The translations under genes and the position numbers were made by a program. Of a DNA stretch of 10,786 bases, positions 1 to 8,018 are shown piece by piece; the stretch's first letter is position 1; every line of letters starts with the position of its first letter. The stretch comes from JAUREX01 sp964472135 (GTDB taxonomy: Bacteria > Pseudomonadota > Alphaproteobacteria > Rhodobacterales > Rhodobacteraceae), in the NCBI GenBank assembly GCA_964472135.1, contig CAYYJB010000070.1, positions 1-10,786 of the forward strand, in the 5' to 3' direction. The notes beneath the pieces were generated by a model. It made no database searches. It saw nothing but the letters and a program-made list of their open reading frames with translations, and was not told the DNA's origin.

Positions 1-1
1 C

Positions 2-1018
2 TCGGGCGCGAAATCGCTCCTTGCGCTCAAGTGCTTCGCGACATGGTCGGCCTTTCCGGCGATGCGGGGGGCGATGGCGGGCACGACCTCGTCCTCGCTC
101 TATGAACTCCGCCTCGGGCGCGAGAAGTTCGGGGGCGAGACGCACGCCTATTCCGTCGCCTGGGCCGAGCACGAGATGGCCGAGGTCGCGACCCTTGCGG
201 ACAAGGTGATCTTCAACTCGCTCTCGCAGCTCGACCGCTTCGGGCCGATGGTCGCCGGGCTGCCGCAGGGCCTGCGCGTCAACCCCGGCATCAGCAGCTC
301 GGGCTTCGATCTGGCCGACCCCGCGCGGCCCTTTTCGCGGCTGGGCGAACACGACCCCGAGGTGGTGGCGCGCGCGCTCGGCCGCGTCACGGGCTTCATG
401 TTCCACAACAACTGCGAGAACGCCGATTTCGACCTCTTCGACCGGATGCTCGGCCAGATCGAGGCGCGTTTCGGCCATCTGATCGGGCGGATGGAGTGGA
501 TCAGCCTCGGGGGCGGCATCCACTTCACCGGCGCGGGCTATCCGCTCGAGCGCCTCGCGGCGCGGCTGGCGCGGTTCGCGGCCGATCACGGCGTGCAGGT
601 CTATCTCGAACCCGGCGAGGCCGCGATCACCGGGGCCGCGACGCTCGAGGTCACGGTGCTCGATACGCTGTGGAACGGGCGCAACATCGCCATCGTCGAT
701 GCCTCGACCGAGGCGCACATGCTCGACCTGCTGATCTATCGCCAGTCGGCACGGATCGAGGGGCCGACCGGACCGCATGAATGGATGATCTGCGGCAAGT
801 CCTGCCTTGCGGGCGATGTCTTCGGCACCTTCCATCTGCCCGCGCCGCTCAAGGCGGGCGACCGGATCTCTTTCGCCGATGCCGCCGGTTACACGATGGT
901 CAAGAAGAACTGGTTCAACGGCCTCAACATGCCCGCGATCGTGCTGCGCGAGGCGGACGGGGGCCTGCGCGTCGTGCGCAGCTTCGATTATCGCGACTAT
1001 GCCGCAAGCCTGTCGTGA
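2..1018 (+). CDS. nspC: Carboxynorspermidine/carboxyspermidine decarboxylase NspC (5' truncated by window edge)
   Basis: PLP-dependent decarboxylase of the alanine racemase-fold (fold type III) family. It removes the carboxyl group of carboxyspermidine or carboxynorspermidine, giving spermidine or norspermidine in the cytoplasm. The reading frame is open from the first base, with 338 residues visible; the family is usually about 365-380, so roughly the first 30-40 are missing. Numbering from the first full codon, LALKCF places the likely PLP-binding lysine at residue 10. It is followed by a TTSSSLYE/RLGREKFGGETHAYS stretch typical of NspC. Further family landmarks are LGGGIHFT, EPGE at 203-206 (cofactor phosphate region), CGKSCLAGDVFG with the likely active-site cysteine at 268, and AGYTMVKKNWFNGLNMPAI near the C-terminus. 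The internal ATG at 62 is not the start, because the conserved lysine lies upstream of it. The dehydrogenase for the preceding step follows after 21 bases, which argues for an operon. Substrate choice cannot be read from sequence. Confidence 0.95.
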   Translation, partial: SGAKSLLALKCFATWSAFPAMRGAMAGTTSSSLYELRLGREKFGGETHAYSVAWAEHEMAEVATLADKVIFNSLSQLDRFGPMVAGLPQGLRVNPGISSSGFDLADPARPFSRLGEHDPEVVARALGRVTGFMFHNNCENADFDLFDRMLGQIEARFGHLIGRMEWISLGGGIHFTGAGYPLERLAARLARFAADHGVQVYLEPGEAAITGAATLEVTVLDTLWNGRNIAIVDASTEAHMLDLLIYRQSARIEGPTGPHEWMICGKSCLAGDVFGTFHLPAPLKAGDRISFADAAGYTMVKKNWFNGLNMPAIVLREADGGLRVVRSFDYRDYAASLS

Positions 1019-1025
1019 CGCACTG

Positions 1026-1032
1026 AAGGAGG
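1026..1032 (+). promoter_or_regulatory. Shine-Dalgarno site of the dehydrogenase gene
   Basis: AAGGAGG, a near-perfect anti-16S match, lies 7 bases before the ATG at 1040, inside the 21-base gap after the nspC stop. It fixes the start and is the strongest ribosome-binding site in the window. Confidence 0.85.
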
Positions 1033-1039
1033 GATCGCC

Positions 1040-2281
1040 ATGAAACGCAACGTCCTCATCATCGGGGCCGGAGGGGTCGGGCATGTGGTCGCGCACAAAT
1101 GCGCGCAGAACGCGGCCGTCTTCGGCGATCTGCACATCGCCTCGCGCAGCCCGGCCAAATGCGCAGCGATCATCGCCTCGGTCGCGGCCAAGGCGGGGCC
1201 CGAGGCCGCGGGCCGCTTCACGGCGCATGGCATCGATGCGATGGACAGCGGCGCCGTTGCCGGGCTGATCCGCCGCACGGGGGCCAGCATCGTCATCAAC
1301 GTCGCGCAGGCGTTTTGCAACATGCCGATCCTCGAGGCCTGCATCGCCACGGGGGCGGCCTATCTCGACACCGCGATCCACGAGGATCCGGGCAGGATCT
1401 GCGAAACCCCGCCCTGGTATGCCAACCACGAATGGAAGCGCCGCACCGCCTGCGCCGATGCGGGGGTGACGGCGATCCTGGGCGTGGGGTTCGATCCGGG
1501 CGTCGTGAACGCCTATGCCCGCCTTGCCGCGATGGAATACCTCGACACCGTGCGCGCGATCGACATCATCGACATCAACGCCGGCAGCCACGGGCGCTAT
1601 TTCGCCACGAACTTCGACCCCGAGATCAACTTTCGCGAATTCACGGGCACGGTCTGGTCCTGGCAGGGCGGCGCCTGGCGCGACAACCGCATGTTCGAGG
1701 TCGGGCGCGAATGGGATCTGCCCGTGGTCGGCCGACAGAAGGCCTATCTCACGGGCCACGACGAGGTGCATTCCCTCTCGGCCAATTTCCCGCAGGCGGA
1801 TGTGCGTTTCTGGATGGGCTTTGGCGATCACTACATCAACGTCTTCACCGTGCTGAAGAACCTAGGCCTCCTGTCCGAACAGCCGGTGCGCACGGCCGAG
1901 GGGCTCGAGGTCGTGCCGCTCAAGGTCGTGAAGGCGGTGCTGCCCGATCCGGCATCGCTCGCGCCGGGCTATGCGGGCAAGACCTGCATCGGCGATCTGG
2001 TCGCGGGCACCAGGGACGGCGCGCCGGCCGAGGTCTTCATCTACAACGTCGCCGACCACCGCGAGGCCTTCGAGGAGGTCGGATCGCAGGGGATTTCCTA
2101 CACCGCCGGCGTGCCGCCGGTGGCGGCGGCGATGCTGATCGCCGACGGCACCTGGGACGTTCGTCGAATGGTCAACGTCGAAGAGCTTGACCCGAGGCCA
2201 TTTCTGGCGATTCTGAACCGGATTGGACTGCAGACATTCATCCGCGACTCGGGGGGCGACAGGCCGTTGACCTTCGCCTGA
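1040..2281 (+). CDS. Carboxynorspermidine/carboxyspermidine dehydrogenase (saccharopine dehydrogenase-like)
   Basis: A 413-residue cytoplasmic oxidoreductase. By family knowledge it condenses a diamine (putrescine or 1,3-diaminopropane) with L-aspartate semialdehyde and reduces the imine with NADPH. The carboxyspermidine or carboxynorspermidine product is the substrate of the NspC encoded just upstream. The N-terminus is a Rossmann motif, VLIIGAGGVGHVV, with the glycine-rich loop at residues 9-14. GDHYINVFTVLKNLGLL and GISYTAGVPPVAAAMLIADG are characteristic of this family in its C-terminal half. Length is near the usual 400. The start is set by the AAGGAGG site 7 bases upstream. The last ~40 codons use markedly more A/T-ending or rare codons (ATT, TTT, CTT, CGA, AGG, ACA, CCA) than the rest, although the protein tail (VNVEELDPRPFLAILNRIG) looks family-like. 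Saccharopine dehydrogenase proper (lysine metabolism) is the main alternative; pairing with nspC makes it unlikely. Confidence 0.93.
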   Translation: MKRNVLIIGAGGVGHVVAHKCAQNAAVFGDLHIASRSPAKCAAIIASVAAKAGPEAAGRFTAHGIDAMDSGAVAGLIRRTGASIVINVAQAFCNMPILEACIATGAAYLDTAIHEDPGRICETPPWYANHEWKRRTACADAGVTAILGVGFDPGVVNAYARLAAMEYLDTVRAIDIIDINAGSHGRYFATNFDPEINFREFTGTVWSWQGGAWRDNRMFEVGREWDLPVVGRQKAYLTGHDEVHSLSANFPQADVRFWMGFGDHYINVFTVLKNLGLLSEQPVRTAEGLEVVPLKVVKAVLPDPASLAPGYAGKTCIGDLVAGTRDGAPAEVFIYNVADHREAFEEVGSQGISYTAGVPPVAAAMLIADGTWDVRRMVNVEELDPRPFLAILNRIGLQTFIRDSGGDRPLTFA

Positions 2282-2342
2282 GGCGGTCGCGGCGTTCGGA
2301 ATGGCGGGCCGCAGGGCCACGGATCCGCCGGGAAAGGGCAAG
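2282..2342 (+). other. Gap between the polyamine genes and tamA
   Basis: 61 bases without a gene, after the dehydrogenase stop. I see no T-rich terminator. CGCC-TGA-GGCG around the stop (2277-2287) can pair over only 4 bp. A purine stretch at 2331-2338 serves as the tamA ribosome-binding site. A separate tamA promoter is possible but not evident; read-through from the polyamine genes is equally compatible. Confidence 0.5.
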
Positions 2343-4163
2343 ATGCGTCGTGCGGCTGGATTGGCACTTGCGGCTGCGCTGACGCTCGCGTGGCCGGTTG
2401 GCGCGCTTGACGGGGTGCGCTTTCGGGTCGCGCAGACGGATCCGGGCATCGAGGAGGCATTGCGCGCGGCCTCGCTCGTGCTCGAGGCCGAGCGCGAGGG
2501 CCGCGTCTCGGCGCAGGATATCTTTGCCGCGGCGCAGGCGGATTATCAGCGGCTGCTCGGCGTTCTTTATGCCTCGGGGCGCTATGGCGGCGCGATCTCG
2601 ATCCGCATCGACGGGGCCGAGGCGGCGGGGATCGCCCCGCTCGATGCACCGCGCGCGATCGGAGAGGTCGAGATCGCGATCGCGCCGGGCCCGACCTTTG
2701 CCTTCGGCGCCGCCGATATCGGGCCGCTGGCGCCCGGCGGCGCCCTGCCGCCGAACTTCGCACCCGGGCTGCCGGCCGGCAGCAGGGTCGTGACCGACGC
2801 TGCCGCCGCCGCCATCGAGGGGTGGCGCGCCGCCGGCCATCCAACGGCGCGGATCGCGGATCAGAGCCTGATCGCCCGCCACGGGGCGCGCGCGCTCGAC
2901 GTGAGCGCCCGTGTCGATCCCGGGCCGCGCGCCATTTTCGGCCAGCTTCGCCTCGCGGGCGATTCGCGCGTCCGCCCCGAGCGGATCGCGGCGATTGCCG
3001 GTTTTCCGCAGGGCGCGCCCTTCTCTCCAGAGACGCTCGAACGCTCGGTCGAGCGGTTGCGCCGCACCGGCACCTTCCGCGCCGTCTCGATCGTCGAGGC
3101 GGATGCCATCAACGCCGACGGCAGCATCGACGCGGTGATGACGGTGCTTGACAACGCGCCGCGCCGGATCGGCTTCGGCGCCGAAACCTCGAGCGACGAG
3201 GGCGTCGCGGTATCGGCCTACTGGCTGCACCGCAACCTGCTGGGCGGCGCCGAGCGGTTGCGCCTCGATGCCGCGATCGCGCAGATCGGCGCCAAGCTGC
3301 CGGGCATCGACTATCGCCTCGGCGCGCTCTTCGAACGTCCCGCGACCTTCTCGCCCGACACGAGCCTTGGGTTCGGGCTGAACCTCGCACAGACCGAGGA
3401 CGGGCCGGTGCTGACGAAGTCGGGCGAGGTGTCGGTCCGGCTCACGCATGTCTATTCGGATCTGCTGACGCTGCGCGGCGGGGTCGAGATCTCGGTCGAG
3501 GAAACGACCGACCGCGACGCGGCGCCGGTTGCGCGCACCTATTTCCGCTCCGTCGCGCTGCCGCTCGGGGCCGAGTGGGATCGCCGCGACGATCTCCTCG
3601 ATCCGCGTGCGGGATATCTGGTCGACCTTGGCGCGATGCCCTTCCGCGGCGTCGGCGCGACCGATGACGGCCTGCGGCTGACGCTTGATGCGCGCGGCTA
3701 TCGCAACCTGGCCGAAGGCGTCACCCTTGCCGCACGGCTTCAGGCGGGCGCGGTCGAGGGGGCCGAACTCGCGCGGACGCCGCGCGAATACCTCTTCCGC
3801 TCGGGCGGGGCCGGAACCGTGAGGGGGCAGCCCTACCGCTCGCTCGACCTGTCGATCTGCCGCGATGCCGCGCTCGCGCTCGGCAGCACGGGGTGCAGCG
3901 TCGGCGGGCGCTATTTCCTTGCGGGCTCGTTCGAACTGCGCACCCGCCTGCGGGGCAAGCTCGGCGCGGTGGTCTTTGCCGATTACGGCCGGATCGGCAC
4001 ACGATCCTTCGACATCCCGGCGGGGTTGTGGCATGCTGGCGCCGGGTTCGGGTTACGCTATGACACGGGGATCGGTCCGATGCGGTTCGACTTCGGCTTT
4101 CCGACTGGCGGGGCGACCGGCAACGGCGGGCAGCTTTACATCGGGATCGGTCAGGCGTTCTGA
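2343..4163 (+). CDS. tamA: TamA, outer-membrane translocation/assembly module subunit (Omp85/BamA family)
   Basis: A 606-residue outer-membrane beta-barrel protein, partner of TamB in outer-membrane protein assembly. I chose the ATG at 2343 over the in-frame ATG at 2301. It gives an immediate signal peptide (MRRAAGLALAAALTL..., cleavage after about residue 21, VGA|LDG) and has purine-rich GGAAAGGG just upstream; the earlier start adds 14 charged residues and has no ribosome-binding site. Order: signal peptide; POTRA-like segments over about residues 24-270, the last being clearest (FGQLRLAGDSRVRPERIAAIAGFPQG ... LRRTGTFRAVSI, split here); barrel from about 275 to the end. FRSGGAGTVRGQPY carries the conserved Omp85 loop-6 VRG motif at 493-495. 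The protein ends IGIGQAF, a typical C-terminal beta-signal with terminal Phe. Two cysteines, 506 and 518, lie shortly after the VRG motif and may form a disulfide. The stop overlaps the tamB start (TGATG). BamA is excluded by the neighbour and by fewer POTRA domains. Confidence 0.93.
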   Translation: MRRAAGLALAAALTLAWPVGALDGVRFRVAQTDPGIEEALRAASLVLEAEREGRVSAQDIFAAAQADYQRLLGVLYASGRYGGAISIRIDGAEAAGIAPLDAPRAIGEVEIAIAPGPTFAFGAADIGPLAPGGALPPNFAPGLPAGSRVVTDAAAAAIEGWRAAGHPTARIADQSLIARHGARALDVSARVDPGPRAIFGQLRLAGDSRVRPERIAAIAGFPQGAPFSPETLERSVERLRRTGTFRAVSIVEADAINADGSIDAVMTVLDNAPRRIGFGAETSSDEGVAVSAYWLHRNLLGGAERLRLDAAIAQIGAKLPGIDYRLGALFERPATFSPDTSLGFGLNLAQTEDGPVLTKSGEVSVRLTHVYSDLLTLRGGVEISVEETTDRDAAPVARTYFRSVALPLGAEWDRRDDLLDPRAGYLVDLGAMPFRGVGATDDGLRLTLDARGYRNLAEGVTLAARLQAGAVEGAELARTPREYLFRSGGAGTVRGQPYRSLDLSICRDAALALGSTGCSVGGRYFLAGSFELRTRLRGKLGAVVFADYGRIGTRSFDIPAGLWHAGAGFGLRYDTGIGPMRFDFGFPTGGATGNGGQLYIGIGQAF

Positions 4164-7100
4164 TGTGGCGTGCCCTCGCGCTGTCGCTGATCTGCCTCGG
4201 ACTGGCCCTTTCTGGCCCCGCGCGTGCCCAGCAGGGCGCCGACGACGAGGGCGCGCTGGTCGCGCTGCTGCAGGATCTGCTGTCGGATCAGGGCCGCAGC
4301 GTGCGGATCGAGGGGTTCGAAGGCGCGTTGTCGGCACAGGCGCGCGCGCGCCTCATCACCATCGCCGATGCGGGGGGCGTGTGGCTGACGCTGCGCGAGG
4401 TGGAAATCGACTGGTCGCGCAGCGCGCTCATGCGCCGCTCGCTCGAGATCTCCTATCTCGGAGCCGGGCAGATCGAACTGCATCGCCTGCCCGCGCCTGA
4501 CCCGGACCGGCTGCCGACGCCAGAGACGCGCGCGCCCTTCGTCCTGCCCGAACTGCCGCTGTCGATCGCGATCAACGAGATCGCGGCGCGTGCGCTCGTG
4601 CTTGGGCCCGCGGTCCTTGGCGAGCGGGTCGAGGCCACGTTCGAGGCGCGCGCGCGGTTGGCGAACGGCGAGGGGCAGGCCGACCTCATGCTGAAACGGA
4701 TGGATGGCGGCGAGGGGATGCTCCGGGGTGCCATCGCCTTCGAGAACGCGACCGGGCTCTTGCGGCTCGACCTCGCAGTCAGCGAGGGGCCGGACGGCAT
4801 CGTGACGAAACTGGCCGGCGTGCCCGAGCGGCCGGCGATTGAGTTGTCGGCGCAGGGCATCGGCCCGCTTTCGGATTTCGCGGCTGACCTCAGCCTCTCG
4901 AGCGGGGGCGAGGTGCGGCTCCTTGGCGGGGTCGGGGTCGGAACCGAGGCGCAGACGGGCGCGCGTGTCCTGACGCTCGCGCTCGCGGGCGATCCTACCC
5001 CGCTCATCCCGCCCGACCAGCGCGCGTTTTTCGGGCCCGAGACCGAGATCGCGCTGCGTGCCCGACGACCGGCCGCCGGCGGTCTGGGCATCGATGAGTT
5101 GCGCATCGGCTCGCGCCAGCTTTCGGTCGGGGGCGCGGTCGAGATCGCGCCCGACGGCTGGCCCGAGCGGATCGACCTGCGGGTGGGCCTGCTCGACCCC
5201 GACGGGGGGCCGGTGCGCCTGCCCGGCCCGGGCAGCGCGATCGAGGTCGGGGCGCTGCGGCTCGACCTCGGCTTTGACGCCGCGCGCGATCAGGGCTGGC
5301 GGCTGACCGGCACGCTCGATGGGCTGCGCCACGAGGCGGGAACGCTCGGGCGGGTGCGGCTCGAGGGCGGGGGACGGATCGCCCTCGACCGGGCGGGCGG
5401 GTCGCAGAATGCCGCCGAGGGCCGCGTCGTCTTCTTTGCACAGGACATCGCCATGGCCGACCCGGCGCTCGCGGAGGCGCTCGGTACCGAACTGCGCGGC
5501 GAGGTCGATCTTGTCTGGCGCGCCGGCGCGCCCCTCTCGCTGCCCCGGCTCGACTTCCGTGGCGCAGGCATGACGGTCGGCGGCGCGGTCGAGATCGACC
5601 AAAGCGGCCCGACCCTCGAGATCGGCGGGACGGTTCTGGCCGAGATCGCCGATCTGGGGCGTTTTGCCGCCGTCGCGGGCGAGCCGCTCGGGGGCAGCGG
5701 CCGGATCGCCTTTGGCGGCGTGGTCGCCCCCTTTATCGGCGGGTTCGACGGCACGCTGCGGGTCGATGCCGACGATCTGTCGGTCGGGCAGCCGGAACTC
5801 GACGCGCTGATGGCGGGCCCCTCGCGGCTCGAAGGGGCGCTGCGCCGCGACCGGGACGGGATCGCGATCAGCGGGCTCGGGATCGAGTCCGGGGCGCTCC
5901 GCGCGACGCTCGACGGCCGCCTCGCGACGGGGGCCGCGCAGGTCGATGCCTTTGTCGCGCTGCCCGATCTGTCGCGGCTCGGCCCGGGTTATGGCGGCAG
6001 CGCCGAGGCACGCATCGCCCACCGGCTGCGCGACGGGGTGGCGACGACCGACGTGTCGGCGGCGGGTCGTGACGTCTCGATCGGGCGCAGCGCGGAACTT
6101 GACGGCCTGCTCGCGGGGGACAGCGATCTGGTGCTCGGGGCGACGCGCAGCGCCGAGGGGCTGGAGATCTCGCGCTTCGAACTCTCGACCCCGAGCCTTG
6201 CCGCCGAGGCGTCGGGGCGGGTAACGGGATCGGGATCGGATTTCGCCGGGCGCGTCGAGGTGCCGGATCTGGCGGCGCTCGGACCGGGCTATGGCGGGGC
6301 GCTCGTGCTTCGGGCAGAGGTCGCGAACGCCGACGGGGCAGAGCGGCTGACGCTCGAGGGCGAGGCACGCGACGTCGCGCTCGGGGCGGGCGGGCTCGAC
6401 CGGCTGCTCGGCGGGACGACGACGCTCGCGCTCAAGGCGCGCCGGCAGGATGGCGCCCTGCGGCTCGAAACCCTCCGCCTTGAGGGGGCCCGGTTCAGCG
6501 CCGAGGCGAGCGGCAGCCGCGAAGGCGCCCTCTCGCGGGTGGAACTGACGGCGCAACTTGCCGATCTCGGGGCGCTCCTGCCCGAGATCCCCGGCGCTGT
6601 CAGCCTGCGCGGGTCGGTCGATGAATGGAACGGCACCGCGACTGTCAACCTCTTCGCCAAGGGACCGGCGGGGCTCGATGCGACGTTGCAGGGCGATGTC
6701 GTCGCGGCCACGGGGCGGGTGAACCTCGCGCTGCGCGGCACCGCGAACGCGGCGCTCGCGAATGTCTTCGTCGCGCCCGTCTCGCTGCAAGGCCCCGTCG
6801 CCTTCGACCTCAGCCTGCGCGGGCCGCTCGCGGTCGGATCGCTCGGTGGCGAGATCACGCTACGCGGGGTGCGCGCGCTCAATCCCTACCCGGCCGTCGC
6901 GATCGGCGGGCTGGAGGGGCGGATCGCGCTCGATGACGGGGTGGCCGACATCACGATCAGGGGCCGGCCCGAGGGTGGCGGCAGCATGGCCCTGGACGGG
7001 AGCCTCGGGCTCGACCCCGCGCGCACCGCGAACCTCGCGCTGCGGCTCGAGGGGGCGGTGCTGCGCGATCCGAACCGCTATCAGACGCGCGCCTCTGGCA

Positions 7101-8014
7101 CGCTGTCGCTCGACGGTCCGCTGCGCGGCGGTGGCGTGCTGAGCGGGCGGATCATCCTCGCCGAGGGCGAGTTGCGCCTCGCGCGCGGGGCGACGGTCAC
7201 GGCCGACGCGCTTCTGCCCGAGCTTCGGCATGTCGGAGAGACGGCGGCGGCGCGCGAAACCCGCGCCCGGGCTGGCATCGACGGCACGGCGGACAGCGAT
7301 CCGAACGGCAACGGCCGCAACCTGCGGGTGGATCTCGCCATCGAGGCACCGCAGCGCATCTTTCTGCGCGGCAGGGGGCTCGATGCGGAACTCGGGGGTG
7401 CCGTGCGACTGCAGGGAACCACCCGCGCCGTGATCCCGAGCGGCGGCTTCAACCTGATCCGGGGCCGGATCGAGGTGCTTGGCAAGCGGTTCGAGCTCAC
7501 CGAGGGCAACCTCTCGCTCGAGGGACGCTTCGTGCCGCGCCTGTCGCTCGTGGCGGCGACACGCACCAGCGCGGGCGAGGCGCGGGTCGAGGTGACGGGC
7601 ACAGCGGCGCGGCCAGAGGTCCATTTCCGCTCAAGCCCCGAACTGCCCGAGGAGGAGGTGCTCGCGCAGCTCCTCTTCGGGCGCAACCTGTCGTCGCTCT
7701 CGCCGATCCAGACGGCGCAGCTCGCCTCGGCGATCGCGCAGCTGGCAGGCGCGACGAGCGAGGGCGTCGTCTCGCGGCTGCGCCGCGAGGCGGGGCTCGA
7801 CGATCTCGACCTCATCACCGAGGATGACGGCGCGGCGGCGGTCCGGGCGGGCAAGTATCTGTCCGAAAACGTCTATGCCGACATCCTGATCGGCGCCGAA
7901 GGGCGCAGCGAGGTGACGCTCAACCTCGATCTCAGTCCGGCCCTGACGGCGCGCGGCCGGGCGGGCGCAGATGGCTCGACCGGGCTCGGCCTCTTCTTCG
8001 AGCGCGATTACTGA
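4163..8014 (+). CDS. tamB: TamB, translocation/assembly module large periplasmic subunit (DUF490/TamB domain)
   Basis: A 1283-residue periplasm-spanning beta-rich protein, close to the E. coli TamB length of about 1260. It works with TamA in outer-membrane protein assembly and belongs to the AsmA-like/bridge-like group linked to envelope lipid transport. The N-terminus (MWRALALSLICLGLALSG then PARA|QQ) looks like a cleavable signal peptide, not the uncleaved anchor known from E. coli. The middle is built of short amphipathic beta strands. Four modules spaced about 100 residues apart have Asp-Leu anchors at 497-498, 602-603, 702-703 and 801-802, and LGPGYGG recurs at 606-612 and 706-712. The C-terminal domain covers about residues 930-1283, with GGFNLIRGRIEVLGKRFEL, LPEEEVLAQLLFGRNLSSLS and LDDLDLITEDDG. 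It ends GLGLFFERDY, a beta-strand with terminal aromatic. The start overlaps the tamA stop (TGATG), so translation is probably coupled; I see no strong ribosome-binding site. The stop lies 4 bases from the stop of the convergent protease gene. Confidence 0.95.
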   Translation: MWRALALSLICLGLALSGPARAQQGADDEGALVALLQDLLSDQGRSVRIEGFEGALSAQARARLITIADAGGVWLTLREVEIDWSRSALMRRSLEISYLGAGQIELHRLPAPDPDRLPTPETRAPFVLPELPLSIAINEIAARALVLGPAVLGERVEATFEARARLANGEGQADLMLKRMDGGEGMLRGAIAFENATGLLRLDLAVSEGPDGIVTKLAGVPERPAIELSAQGIGPLSDFAADLSLSSGGEVRLLGGVGVGTEAQTGARVLTLALAGDPTPLIPPDQRAFFGPETEIALRARRPAAGGLGIDELRIGSRQLSVGGAVEIAPDGWPERIDLRVGLLDPDGGPVRLPGPGSAIEVGALRLDLGFDAARDQGWRLTGTLDGLRHEAGTLGRVRLEGGGRIALDRAGGSQNAAEGRVVFFAQDIAMADPALAEALGTELRGEVDLVWRAGAPLSLPRLDFRGAGMTVGGAVEIDQSGPTLEIGGTVLAEIADLGRFAAVAGEPLGGSGRIAFGGVVAPFIGGFDGTLRVDADDLSVGQPELDALMAGPSRLEGALRRDRDGIAISGLGIESGALRATLDGRLATGAAQVDAFVALPDLSRLGPGYGGSAEARIAHRLRDGVATTDVSAAGRDVSIGRSAELDGLLAGDSDLVLGATRSAEGLEISRFELSTPSLAAEASGRVTGSGSDFAGRVEVPDLAALGPGYGGALVLRAEVANADGAERLTLEGEARDVALGAGGLDRLLGGTTTLALKARRQDGALRLETLRLEGARFSAEASGSREGALSRVELTAQLADLGALLPEIPGAVSLRGSVDEWNGTATVNLFAKGPAGLDATLQGDVVAATGRVNLALRGTANAALANVFVAPVSLQGPVAFDLSLRGPLAVGSLGGEITLRGVRALNPYPAVAIGGLEGRIALDDGVADITIRGRPEGGGSMALDGSLGLDPARTANLALRLEGAVLRDPNRYQTRASGTLSLDGPLRGGGVLSGRIILAEGELRLARGATVTADALLPELRHVGETAAARETRARAGIDGTADSDPNGNGRNLRVDLAIEAPQRIFLRGRGLDAELGGAVRLQGTTRAVIPSGGFNLIRGRIEVLGKRFELTEGNLSLEGRFVPRLSLVAATRTSAGEARVEVTGTAARPEVHFRSSPELPEEEVLAQLLFGRNLSSLSPIQTAQLASAIAQLAGATSEGVVSRLRREAGLDDLDLITEDDGAAAVRAGKYLSENVYADILIGAEGRSEVTLNLDLSPALTARGRAGADGSTGLGLFFERDY
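5639..6600 (+). repeat. Approximately 100-residue tandem modules within tamB
   Basis: Protein-level repeats. AEIADLGRF (from residue 493), VALPDLSRLGPGYGG (598-612), VEVPDLAALGPGYGG (698-712) and TAQLADLGALLP (from about 796) each open a unit. Two units continue with a similar series, including DVSIGRSAELDGLLAGDSDL and DVALGAGGLDRLLGGTTTL, then a G-x-L/R strand run and an (A)EASG segment. Spacing between Asp-Leu anchors is 105, 100 and 99 residues. Copies have diverged, so this is an old duplication rather than a fresh DNA repeat. Confidence 0.7.
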
Positions 8015-8018
8015 ACCC

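Noticed and set aside
1099..2190. 363-codon + strand frame within the dehydrogenase gene
   Set aside because: Arg/Gly/His-rich out-of-frame shadow of a gene with clear Rossmann and family motifs.
2187..2214. TTGACC / GATTCT as a tamA promoter
   Set aside because: The -10 box matches only three of six positions and the element lies inside a coding region; not strong enough to list as a feature, kept only as a possibility in the codon-use finding.
2301..2342. Upstream start for tamA at 2301
   Set aside because: Adds MAGRRATDPPGKGK before a complete signal peptide and has no ribosome-binding site; the ATG at 2343 fits better.
2238..4034. 598-codon open frame on the - strand opposite tamA
   Set aside because: Same GC-driven artefact: Arg/Ala/Asp-rich, no domain, fully antisense to a well-supported Omp85 gene.
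4151..6790. 879-codon open frame on the - strand opposite tamB
   Set aside because: Composition is dominated by Arg, Pro, Ala, Glu and Gln with no recognisable domain, and tamB on the other strand is clearly real. High GC content removes stop codons from the opposing frame.
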